DNA of 6,767 bases from a bacterium (lineage in GTDB: Bacteria > Patescibacteriota > Patescibacteriia > UBA2591 > JAGGZP01), in contig JAGGZP010000050.1 of NCBI GenBank assembly GCA_021161965.1, positions 1 through 6,767 on the forward strand, written 5' to 3'. Made by a program: the position numbers and the translations under genes. Below are positions 1 through 6,603 of the stretch, piece by piece. The notes under the pieces are model-generated. The model saw nothing but the letters and a program-made list of their open reading frames with translations. It was not told the DNA's origin and searched no databases. Positions within the stretch are counted from its first letter, which is position 1, and every line of letters begins with the position of its first letter.

Positions 1-4
1 CCTT

Positions 5-24
5 AAGGAGCTAAGCTCCTTTTT
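5..24 (+). terminator. Hairpin with T-run, terminator-like
   Basis: AAGGAGC (5-11) pairs perfectly with GCTCCTT (15-21) across a TAA loop, and the stem runs into five T residues (20-24) on the plus strand. This has the form of a weak intrinsic terminator for a plus-strand gene ending left of the window. It could equally be the first stem of the structured RNA described over 5-157. On the minus strand it lacks a proper T-run. Confidence 0.3.
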
Positions 25-124
25 GCCCTTACAAATCCAGTGTTTTACCCTGCACCACTAGAAAGTCACGAGTGTAAACCCAGGGATGAATGAAAAAAAT
101 ATCCCGAAGGGCAACACCCAAAAG

Positions 125-144
125 CCACGGCTGTTAAGCCGTGG
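125..144 (-). terminator. Hairpin downstream of thrS, possible transcription end
   Basis: The perfect 8-bp, GC-rich stem with a 4-nt loop lies 27 bases past the thrS stop codon and, on the minus strand, is followed by CTTTTGGG. It is the first stable stem met by transcripts leaving thrS, so it could end the operon, though the T-run is short and interrupted. The same hairpin is read above as the subterminal hairpin of a transposon end; both roles are possible. Confidence 0.3.
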
Positions 145-171
145 TGCGGGGTTTACATTTTAACTTATTTA

Positions 172-1959
172 TTATTTTTTCTTTTCTATTTCTTTTAATA
201 CTTTTTCAATAAATTTTTTCTTTATCATTTTCTTTATTTTCTTTTTCCCTCTTTCGCGAACATTTAAATATTTACTTTTCATTTCTTTATCACCAATCAC
301 TAAAATATAAGGAATTTTTTGTTTTTCAGCAGTTCTGACTTTATAACCAATTGTTTCATTTAAATTATTAACCTCTACCCTTAAATCGTATTTTTTAAAT
401 TCATTGGCTAATTTTTGGGCAAATTTTCTATGCCTTTTTCCAACTGAAGCAATATAAATTTGAACCGGAGAAAGCCAAACAGGAAAAGCACCAGCATAAT
501 GTTCAATCAAAAGACCAGTAAACCTTTCTAAAGAACCAAGTAAAGCGCGGTGAAGCATAATTGGCCTTTCTTTTTTCCCTTTTTCATTAATATAAGTAAT
601 ATCAAATCTTTCTGGTAAGTTGAAATCAACTTGTAAAGTTGAGATTTGCCATTCACGATTTAAAGCATCTTTTACTTTTACATCAATTTTTGGTCCATAA
701 AAAGCAGCTTCACCAACAACTTTCTTATATTCTATTTTTTCTGATTCAAGTGCTTTAATTAATGCCTTCTCAGATAAATCCCAAATCTTATTGCTTCCCA
801 TATACTTTTTCTTATTTTTTTGGTCGCGTAAACTTAAATAAACATTATAATTTTTTAGACCAAATGATTTCAGAATAAATTTTGTCAGTTTAATTACTCC
901 GACTAACTCCTGATGAAGTTGTTGAGGCCGGCATAAAATATGTGCATCGTCTTGAGTAAAACCACGAACCCTGATTAAACCATGCAAGGTTCCTGACTTT
1001 TCATAACGATAAACTGTTCCAAGTTCGGTATAACGAATAGGAAATTCACGATAACTATGAATCGAATTTTTATAAATAATTAAATGCCCAGGACAATTCA
1101 TTGGCTTAATCATATATTCTTCGTTCTCTACTTTTATTGGTGAATACATACTCTCGCGATAAAAATTCCAATGTCCGGATGTCTTAAAAAGTTCAAGATT
1201 TGCAATATGGGGTGTACGAACTAATTGATAACCTCTCTTTAAATATTCTTTAAGAATAAAATCTTCCATAATTTGCCGCATTATTGCACCTTTTGGTAAC
1301 CAAAGAGGTAATCCTTGACCAAATTTTTCATCAAGAATAAATAAACCTAATTCTGGACCAATCTTCCGGTGATCTCTTTTTTCAGCTTCTTTTTGAATTT
1401 CTAAAAATTTATCCAATTCTTCTTTTGTCTCAAAAGCAATACCATATATTCTTTGAAGCATTTTATTCTTTATATCTCCTCGCCAATAAGCACCGGCTAT
1501 TTTTATTAATTTAAAAACACCAATTTCTTTTGTTGATTTAACATGTGGTCCACGGCATAAATCAATAAATTTCCCTAATTTATAAATCGATACTTTGTTT
1601 TGTTTTTTTTCTTTTATTTCTAACTTTTTATTTTTTATTGTTGTTCCGTATTTTTTAATATCTTCCAAAAGTTCTATTTTATAAGGCTGATTTAAATCTT
1701 TGAATAATTTCATTGCCTGATTGATTGTCATTTCTTTTCTCTCAAATTTAAGATTTTTCTTTGCTAATTCTTTCATCTTTTTTTCTATCTTTGGCAAATC
1801 GTTTATTGAAAGTTGTTTTGGTAAATCAATGTCATAATAAAATCCATTTTCAATAACTGGGCCAATACCAAATTTTGCCTTTGGATACAATTCTAAAATT
1901 GCCGCAGCCATTAAGTGACTTGTTGAATGACGCATTATTTCTAATTTTTCTTTCTTCAT
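172..1959 (-). CDS. thrS: Threonyl-tRNA synthetase without TGS domain
   Basis: Class IIa cytoplasmic aminoacyl-tRNA synthetase of 595 residues: threonine + ATP + tRNA-Thr gives Thr-tRNA-Thr, AMP and PPi. The N2 editing domain (about 1-200), which removes Ser from Ser-tRNA-Thr, keeps HxxxH (H11, H15) and CxxxH (C135, H139). The catalytic core (about 205-495) keeps the zinc ligands C289 (MNCPGH), H340 (QDDAH) and H470, the motif 2 segment around RYEKSGTLHG, and motif 3 HRALLGSLERF. The anticodon-binding domain (about 497-595) keeps N534, E559 and R568, equivalent to E. coli N575, E600 and R609. The E. coli enzyme has 642 residues. The difference is the missing N-terminal TGS (N1) domain, since this protein opens almost at the MRHSTSHLM motif. 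The start is the first ATG after the upstream stop, 11 bases away. It has no Shine-Dalgarno; ATG at codon 9 is a less likely alternative. The C-terminus is very lysine-rich. Confidence 0.97.
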   Translation of the reverse strand: MKKEKLEIMRHSTSHLMAAAILELYPKAKFGIGPVIENGFYYDIDLPKQLSINDLPKIEKKMKELAKKNLKFERKEMTINQAMKLFKDLNQPYKIELLEDIKKYGTTIKNKKLEIKEKKQNKVSIYKLGKFIDLCRGPHVKSTKEIGVFKLIKIAGAYWRGDIKNKMLQRIYGIAFETKEELDKFLEIQKEAEKRDHRKIGPELGLFILDEKFGQGLPLWLPKGAIMRQIMEDFILKEYLKRGYQLVRTPHIANLELFKTSGHWNFYRESMYSPIKVENEEYMIKPMNCPGHLIIYKNSIHSYREFPIRYTELGTVYRYEKSGTLHGLIRVRGFTQDDAHILCRPQQLHQELVGVIKLTKFILKSFGLKNYNVYLSLRDQKNKKKYMGSNKIWDLSEKALIKALESEKIEYKKVVGEAAFYGPKIDVKVKDALNREWQISTLQVDFNLPERFDITYINEKGKKERPIMLHRALLGSLERFTGLLIEHYAGAFPVWLSPVQIYIASVGKRHRKFAQKLANEFKKYDLRVEVNNLNETIGYKVRTAEKQKIPYILVIGDKEMKSKYLNVRERGKKKIKKMIKKKFIEKVLKEIEKKK

Positions 1960-1970
1960 AAGAATAAAGT

Positions 1971-2252
1971 TTAAGGATTTAAATCTATATCACTTTGAAT
2001 TAGAATGTCAGCGGATTTTTCAGAAAGCCCCATACTTTCAAGTATTTCTTTCTCTTCTCCTATTTCTTCTATTTTTTCAACATTGACATATTCTTCAATT
2101 TCTCCCAGTTTGTTTTTGCGGTATATTTCCTTTAATTTTCCATTTTTGTCAAAATGCATTTCTAAAATAATTTGTGCTTTCGTTTTCGGATCAATAACAC
2201 GTTTAATTTCTACTCTTTCTCTTTTTTGATTTTTTTCTGATTCAATATTCAT
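1971..2252 (-). CDS. Small charged protein of unknown function
   Basis: A 93-residue protein I do not recognise. It is rich in Glu, Lys and Ile, has no hydrophobic segment long enough for a membrane helix or signal peptide, and is probably cytoplasmic. A basic N-terminal part (residues 1-26) is followed by a likely beta-hairpin (about 27-48, AQIILEMHFDKNGKLKEIYR) and a Glu-rich, probably helical part (about 50-85) ending in an acidic tail. It is not a detached TGS domain: the pattern typical of TGS does not appear. It lies 22 bases after the membrane-protein gene and 11 bases before thrS on the same strand, which argues for cotranscription. No Shine-Dalgarno precedes the ATG; the upstream bases are almost all A and T. 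The reading frame on the opposite strand (2005-2229) is an artefact of low-complexity composition. That the gene is real is supported by tight spacing and normal amino acid make-up; function is unknown. Confidence 0.7.
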   Translation of the reverse strand: MNIESEKNQKRERVEIKRVIDPKTKAQIILEMHFDKNGKLKEIYRKNKLGEIEEYVNVEKIEEIGEEKEILESMGLSEKSADILIQSDIDLNP

Positions 2253-2274
2253 ATTTTTTTATTAAAAAATTATA

Positions 2275-3372
2275 TTACAATGTTCTAATTATAAATTTTA
2301 TTCTCTTTGGTAATTTTGGTGATTTTTTAACATAAAATGGTGAAAATTTAACTTTTACACCCTCAATAAGATCGTTTTCGGACAAAATATCTCTAATTTC
2401 ATTTGCGCTCAAATTAACAAAATTCTCTCTTTTAAATATTTCATTATTTTCGCTAATTATGGATTTTCCTTTTATCTGAATTTCAACTAGGGCAATATTT
2501 TTATCTAAATCATAATCTTTAAGACGATAACGAAAACTGGTTTTATCAACAGAATATAACTTTTTACCTTCTGGAATTTTTTTACTCAATGCTTCTTGAG
2601 CAAGTTTTAATAATTCATTTTCATCAATTCTTGCAGCAGCTACCTTTAAAGTTATTTTAACATTGAAAAAACTCTTTTCTTCACCGGGTTTACTATCACA
2701 TTGATGGTTTATCAACTTAGAATGAATAGCCAATTTATTTCTTTCACCAAATTCATTTTTTATTTCTTCAATCATTTTTTTATAAAGTTCATCCTTTATT
2801 TCTGCTTTTGCCCTATCAATATCCTTCTGACTAACTATGCCTGTTTCTTTGAAGCCACCGATTATTGCTTCTTTTGATTCACCATATATCTTTTCCTGTA
2901 AAATTGGCGATAAATTTACAATAACAAACTTTGTTGGTTCATTGATATCGTATTCCCCACCAATTTTATCAGCACGAATATTTGCCCTAACTTTGCTTTT
3001 TGCCGGAATAAACGTTCTTTTTGTTAGACGATAAATAAGACCATTTTCTGCCTGAAACCGTGTATTAGCGACTAAAATTATACTTTGCCCCGAATTATTA
3101 ACAATAGTTATCTTCCCATTAGCAAAATCTTCCATTTTTACCAATGACTGTGGAGAAAAGTTCTTTTCTAAAGTATCAATTTTTTCAATTATTTTTGCGC
3201 TTATTTTTTTGTCGAAAGTTGCCTCAACATCTTCTAGTTTCGCTGAAACGATTATTGTTGTTTTGTATGTTTTTTTAATTAAACAAGCAATTGTTAAAAT
3301 CAACGCGACAATAGTCAAAATCACAAAAAAACTAGCAATTTTTTTGTGGGGTGTAATATACACTTTAGGCAT
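2275..3372 (-). CDS. Single-pass membrane protein with baseplate J/gp47-like region
   Basis: A 365-residue protein with a short basic N-terminus, one strong transmembrane helix (about 12-32) and a large domain, probably extracytoplasmic. Residues about 84-172 show the pattern of proteins annotated 'baseplate J/gp47 family' in Patescibacteria: GKITIVNNSGQS, then ANTRF..ENGLIYRL, then FIPAKSKV.A.IRADKIGGEYDI, then a phrase like LQEKIYGESKEAIIGG. The C-terminal NEIRDILSENDLIEGVKVKF-SPFYVKKSPKLPKRIKF resembles the usual ending of the same family. The assignment is from memory of the family pattern, not a search. True phage baseplate J proteins lack this N-terminal anchor and sit beside tail genes, none of which are here, so a cell-surface or envelope role is more likely than a phage part. 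The actual function is unknown. The gene starts 27 bases after the dnaE stop and appears to have its own promoter overlapping that stop, giving an almost leaderless message. Confidence 0.85.
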   Translation of the reverse strand: MPKVYITPHKKIASFFVILTIVALILTIACLIKKTYKTTIIVSAKLEDVEATFDKKISAKIIEKIDTLEKNFSPQSLVKMEDFANGKITIVNNSGQSIILVANTRFQAENGLIYRLTKRTFIPAKSKVRANIRADKIGGEYDINEPTKFVIVNLSPILQEKIYGESKEAIIGGFKETGIVSQKDIDRAKAEIKDELYKKMIEEIKNEFGERNKLAIHSKLINHQCDSKPGEEKSFFNVKITLKVAAARIDENELLKLAQEALSKKIPEGKKLYSVDKTSFRYRLKDYDLDKNIALVEIQIKGKSIISENNEIFKRENFVNLSANEIRDILSENDLIEGVKVKFSPFYVKKSPKLPKRIKFIIRTL

Positions 3373-3379
3373 ATATTAG

Positions 3380-3407
3380 ATTATAAAGTAAATTTTAATC
3401 TAGTCAA
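3380..3407 (-). promoter_or_regulatory. Strong sigma-70-type promoter for the baseplate J-like gene
   Basis: On the minus strand, TTGACT (3407-3402, 5 of 6 to the -35 consensus) is separated by 16 bases from a perfect TATAAT (3385-3380). The -35 box overlaps the dnaE TAG stop codon (3402-3400). The expected start of transcription, about 7 bases after the -10 box, falls at about 3373-3372, which is the ATG of the next gene, so the transcript would be leaderless or nearly so. The composition is very AT-rich, so a perfect -10 box alone means little; having both boxes at correct spacing is what supports the call. Confidence 0.55.
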
Positions 3408-6400
3408 TTCTTTTTATTTTTTGCACAATTTCTTCTATCTTTTTTTCAGTTAATTCAGCAGCTTTAGAAACTATTATTTTTGGAACACCATCTTTATCAG
3501 AAAGTCTCCCGTTTAAAATAATAATTTTATTTTCCTGCCATATATTTTTCGTTTGTCTTAATATTTTTGGGAAAACAATCACTTCAATTGATTTTGTTTC
3601 GTCTTCTATCTTTACAAAAAGCATGGTCTCTCTCGAAGAAGTAATACTTTTTTTAATTTTTGTAATTATTCCCGCAATAGTTACTGAATTTTTTTTGCTA
3701 AAAGTAATATCCTTAATTGGAACTATAATTCTTTTTAATTTTATCCTTATCTTTTTTAAAGGGTGTTCAGAAATAAATAAACCAAGTAATTCTTTCTCCC
3801 AAAATATTTTCTCTTGACTTGTTGCTGGAGCAGTTTTTCGCAAACGCAAGCTGCTTATTTTTTGTTTCGATTTAAACATACCAAAGAGAGTTGACTGCCC
3901 GTTTCTTTCGTCCTTTTGTACTTTTCGCGAAAATTCAAGAAGTAATTCAATATTATTTAATAATATTCCTCTTTCTTCAAAGGAATCGAAAGCACCAACC
4001 TTAATTAAACTTTCTAAAGATTTTTTGTTCAAATCTTTTGATTTCACTCGCATTAGAAAATCTTCCATAGACTGATAAGCGCCATTCTCTTTTCTTTCTT
4101 TAATGATAGTATTAACAATTGGCCGGCCAACATTTTTTATTGCTAATAACCCAAATCTAATTTTCCGAACATTATCAATAACAGTAAAATTTTCAAAACT
4201 CTCATTTATATCAGGAGGAAGTACTTCGATTTTCATCTTTTTACATTCTTCAATTTCAATAGCAATTCTATCAGTATCATCTTGGTCAGAGGTTAAAAGT
4301 GCAGCCATAAATTCAACGGGATAATTTGCCTTAAGATAAGCAGTTTGATAGGCAATGGTTGCGTAACAGGTAGCATGACTTTTATTGAATCCATAACCGG
4401 CAAATGGCTCAATAAAATGCCAAACCTTTTCAGCAATATCTTTTGAAATCTTATTTTTTAAACAACCTTTAATAAATTTTTCGTGTTGTGCTTTAAGTAA
4501 TTTTGGAATTTTTTTCCCAACTGCTTTTCTCAAAACGTCAGCTTCGCCTAAAGTAAAACCGGCTAAAGCTCGCACAATTTCTAATAATTGTTCTTGATAA
4601 ACAGCAACGCCATAGGTTTTTTCTAAAATTGGTTTAAGTTTCGGATGTAAGTAAGTAATTTTCTTTTTGCCATGCTTTCCGGCAATATAATCAGGAATAA
4701 GCTGCATTGGTCCTGGTCGATAAAGGGCAACCATGGCAATAATATCTTCTATATTTGTTGGTTTAAGTTGTTTTAAATAACGCTTCATTCCGTCGCTCTC
4801 TAATTGGAAGACTCCTGTTGTTTGTGCATTTTGAATTAACTCAAATGTTTTTTTATCGTTTAAAGAGATTCTATTTATGTTAATTTCTTTTTTTTGAGTT
4901 TTTTTAATTATTTTTATTGCTTCTTCAATTAAAGTAAGATTTTTTAAGCCGAGAAAATCCATCTTCAAAAGTCCGAGATCTTCTATAGAGTGCATTTCGT
5001 ATTGAGTAATGATTGTTTTTTCTTTTCCTGAAACGTCATATTGTAAAGGGACATATTGAGTTAGAGGTTCTGGAGCAATAACTACGCCACAAGCATGTTT
5101 TGATGCATGGCGAACAACCCCTTCTAATTTTTTAGCTTTATCAATAATAGTTTTTGCATCTTTATTTGTTTCATAGGCAATTCTTAACTCTTGAGAACTC
5201 TCTAATGCTTCTTGAAGATTATAATTAAAAGGAACTAACTTTGCTAATTTATCACAAAAATTATAGGGGTAACCCAAAACACGACCAACATCTCTAATTG
5301 CTGCTCGCGCGGCCATTGTTCCGAAAGTAATTATTTGAGCAACATGATCACGACCATATTTTTCTTCAACATATTGGATAACTTCATCTCTCCTCACATC
5401 AGCGAAGTCAAGATCAATATCAGGCATTGAAATTCTTTCTGGGTTTAAAAATCTTTCAAAAACTAAATTGTATTTTAGAGGATCAATATTTGTGATATTC
5501 AAAATATAAGAAACTATCGAACCAGCTGCAGAACCGCGACCTGGACCAACAACAATTCCATTTTCTTTTGCCCAGTTAACAAAATCCTGGACAATCAAAA
5601 AATAAGAAGCAAAACCTGTTTTTTTAATAATCGATAATTCATATTCAAGTCTGTCAATTATTTTTTTATTTTTTTGAGGATACCCTTCATTGATTTTTTT
5701 ATAACAGAGTTCTCTTAGATATTCATCAGAAGTCTTTCCATTGCTAATAGGAAAATGTGGTAATTTATTTTTCCCAAGCTCTATTTCAACATTACATTGT
5801 TTGGCAATTTTTAGTGTATTTTCAATAACTTCCGGATGTTTAGCAAATGATTTTCTCATTTGTTCTTCTGTCCGAAAAGAAAAATCATCATCAAGCATAC
5901 AAAGTCTATCTTTGTCTGCTTTTTTCTTTTTTGTTTGAAGACAGAGCAAAATATCTTGGATTTCTGCATCTTCTGGATGAAGATAATGAACATCATTTGT
6001 CGCAATAACCGGAACATTAAGTTTTTTACTCAATTCAAAAAGTTTTTTGTTAACAAATGTTTGTCCTTTGATTCCTGGATGATCCTGAACTTCTAGATAA
6101 AAATTTTCTTTGCCAAAAATTTCTTGATATTCCAAAATTTTTTTCTTTGCTTTTTCTATTTGATTATTTAAAATTAGTCGAGGAATTTCGCCTTGCAAAC
6201 AGGCTGTTGAGGCGATTAAACCTTTTGAATATCTTTTTAAAACCTCTTTATCGATTCTTGGCTTATAATAAAAGCCTTTTAGATGAGCAATAGTTGTTAG
6301 TTTAATTAAATTTCTATAACCCTGGTTGTCTTTTGCCAAAAGAACTAAGTGATAAGGTTTTTCATCTGTTTTCTTTTTATTCTCTAAACCATTTGGTGCA

Positions 6401-6603
6401 AGGTAAGCCTCGAGGCCAATTATTGGTTTAATCCCTGCTTCTTTTGCCTTTTTATAAAACTCAATAGCCCCATACATTACGCCGTGATCCGTAAGCGCTA
6501 AAGCAGACATTCTATTTTTCTTTGCTTCAGAAATCAATTCATCTATTTTCGCTAAACCATCAAGTAATGAATAATGACTGTGAACATGCAAATGAATAAA
6601 CAT
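3400..6603 (-). CDS. dnaE: DNA polymerase III alpha subunit (DnaE)
   Basis: Replicative C-family DNA polymerase of 1067 residues. The N-terminal PHP domain (about 1-270) carries a full set of putative metal ligands: H6, H8, D15, H40, E65, H85, C135, D204 and H206. The palm holds GPGRGSAAGS (353-362), the catalytic PDIDLDF (D395, D397) and the third aspartate D549 (KMDFLGL), matching E. coli D401, D403 and D555 with a constant offset of 6. HASKHACGVV (499-508), VALYRPGPM (625-633) and FNKSHATCYA (739-748) are typical finger/thumb signatures. Tandem HhH elements (about 795-880) are followed by a clamp-binding motif QSTLF (903-907) and an OB fold (about 973-1048). The protein ends there, so the tau-binding C-terminal domain of E. 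coli DnaE (1160 residues) is missing or vestigial. No intein or frameshift is seen. The ATG opens directly on the conserved HLHVHS motif, which fixes the start; it has no Shine-Dalgarno. It is first in the cluster, behind its own promoter. Confidence 0.98.
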   Translation of the reverse strand: MFIHLHVHSHYSLLDGLAKIDELISEAKKNRMSALALTDHGVMYGAIEFYKKAKEAGIKPIIGLEAYLAPNGLENKKKTDEKPYHLVLLAKDNQGYRNLIKLTTIAHLKGFYYKPRIDKEVLKRYSKGLIASTACLQGEIPRLILNNQIEKAKKKILEYQEIFGKENFYLEVQDHPGIKGQTFVNKKLFELSKKLNVPVIATNDVHYLHPEDAEIQDILLCLQTKKKKADKDRLCMLDDDFSFRTEEQMRKSFAKHPEVIENTLKIAKQCNVEIELGKNKLPHFPISNGKTSDEYLRELCYKKINEGYPQKNKKIIDRLEYELSIIKKTGFASYFLIVQDFVNWAKENGIVVGPGRGSAAGSIVSYILNITNIDPLKYNLVFERFLNPERISMPDIDLDFADVRRDEVIQYVEEKYGRDHVAQIITFGTMAARAAIRDVGRVLGYPYNFCDKLAKLVPFNYNLQEALESSQELRIAYETNKDAKTIIDKAKKLEGVVRHASKHACGVVIAPEPLTQYVPLQYDVSGKEKTIITQYEMHSIEDLGLLKMDFLGLKNLTLIEEAIKIIKKTQKKEININRISLNDKKTFELIQNAQTTGVFQLESDGMKRYLKQLKPTNIEDIIAMVALYRPGPMQLIPDYIAGKHGKKKITYLHPKLKPILEKTYGVAVYQEQLLEIVRALAGFTLGEADVLRKAVGKKIPKLLKAQHEKFIKGCLKNKISKDIAEKVWHFIEPFAGYGFNKSHATCYATIAYQTAYLKANYPVEFMAALLTSDQDDTDRIAIEIEECKKMKIEVLPPDINESFENFTVIDNVRKIRFGLLAIKNVGRPIVNTIIKERKENGAYQSMEDFLMRVKSKDLNKKSLESLIKVGAFDSFEERGILLNNIELLLEFSRKVQKDERNGQSTLFGMFKSKQKISSLRLRKTAPATSQEKIFWEKELLGLFISEHPLKKIRIKLKRIIVPIKDITFSKKNSVTIAGIITKIKKSITSSRETMLFVKIEDETKSIEVIVFPKILRQTKNIWQENKIIILNGRLSDKDGVPKIIVSKAAELTEKKIEEIVQKIKRID

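Larger units (their letters stand above)
1..157 (+). mobile_element. Probable right end of an IS200/IS605-family (TnpB-type) element, partial
   Basis: This non-coding stretch of about 48% GC (hand count) sits against a genome of roughly 30% GC, so it looks foreign. Near its right edge is a perfect 8-bp hairpin (CCACGGCT, loop GTTA, AGCCGTGG, 125-144) followed by TGCGGGGTTTACA. A hairpin just inside the end, followed by a short G/T-rich tail, is the known layout of IS200/IS605 right ends, where TnpA binds the hairpin and cuts after a short tetra- or pentanucleotide. The boundary at about 156-157 is inferred from the abrupt switch to AT-rich sequence. No intact tnpB is visible: the frame ending at TGA 91-93 is closed upstream by TAA at 4-6, so tnpB either ended at 4-6, is degraded, or is absent. 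The left end lies outside the window. An unrelated structured RNA or intergenic repeat is the main alternative. Confidence 0.5.
5..157 (+). ncRNA. Putative structured RNA, omegaRNA (reRNA)-like scaffold
   Basis: Several perfect complementary segments suggest a folded RNA on the plus strand. They are 5-11 with 15-21 (7 bp, loop TAA), 23-30 with 107-114 (8 bp, TTGCCCTT/AAGGGCAA), 83-87 with 101-105 (5 bp), 125-132 with 137-144 (8 bp), and 73-81 with 149-157 (9 bp, TGTAAACCC/GGGTTTACA). The last crosses the 23-30/107-114 helix and so makes a pseudoknot. A terminal hairpin followed by a G-rich, GGUU-containing tail at the guide junction resembles the 3' end of the ISDra2 TnpB omegaRNA as I recall it, and those scaffolds also contain a pseudoknot. 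The pairings are read directly; assignment to the omegaRNA class is inference from motif and context. The RNA could start upstream of the window, and no promoter was identified for it. Confidence 0.45.

Noticed and set aside
7..93. Plus-strand frame ending at TGA 91-93 that could be a TnpB C-terminal tail (ends CKPRDE)
   Set aside because: It is closed upstream by TAA at 4-6, has no start codon, and its residues show no diagnostic TnpB motif; it overlaps the structured RNA segments, which explain the sequence better.
1960..1970. T-box or other leader control element for thrS
   Set aside because: Only 11 bases separate thrS from the preceding gene, leaving no room for a leader RNA, and no specifier or antiterminator structure is seen.
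2005..2229. Plus-strand frame of 74 codons opposite the small protein gene
   Set aside because: Its Ser/Phe/Ile-rich product is the mirror of a Glu/Lys-rich minus-strand gene, a typical shadow.
2269..2274. TATAAT on the minus strand just upstream of the 93-residue gene
   Set aside because: No acceptable -35 box at 16-18 bases; in DNA this rich in A and T a lone -10 hexamer is expected by chance.
4103..4324. Plus-strand frame inside dnaE, along with similar ones at 2837-3034, 3623-3817, 5741-5938 and 5860-6096
   Set aside because: All lie opposite strongly conserved minus-strand coding sequence or the membrane protein, with biased composition and no recognisable product.
172..6603. Possible recoding of UGA as glycine, as in Gracilibacteria and Absconditabacteria
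   Set aside because: All four genes read completely with the standard bacterial code, no in-frame TGA is needed, and stops are TAA or TAG.
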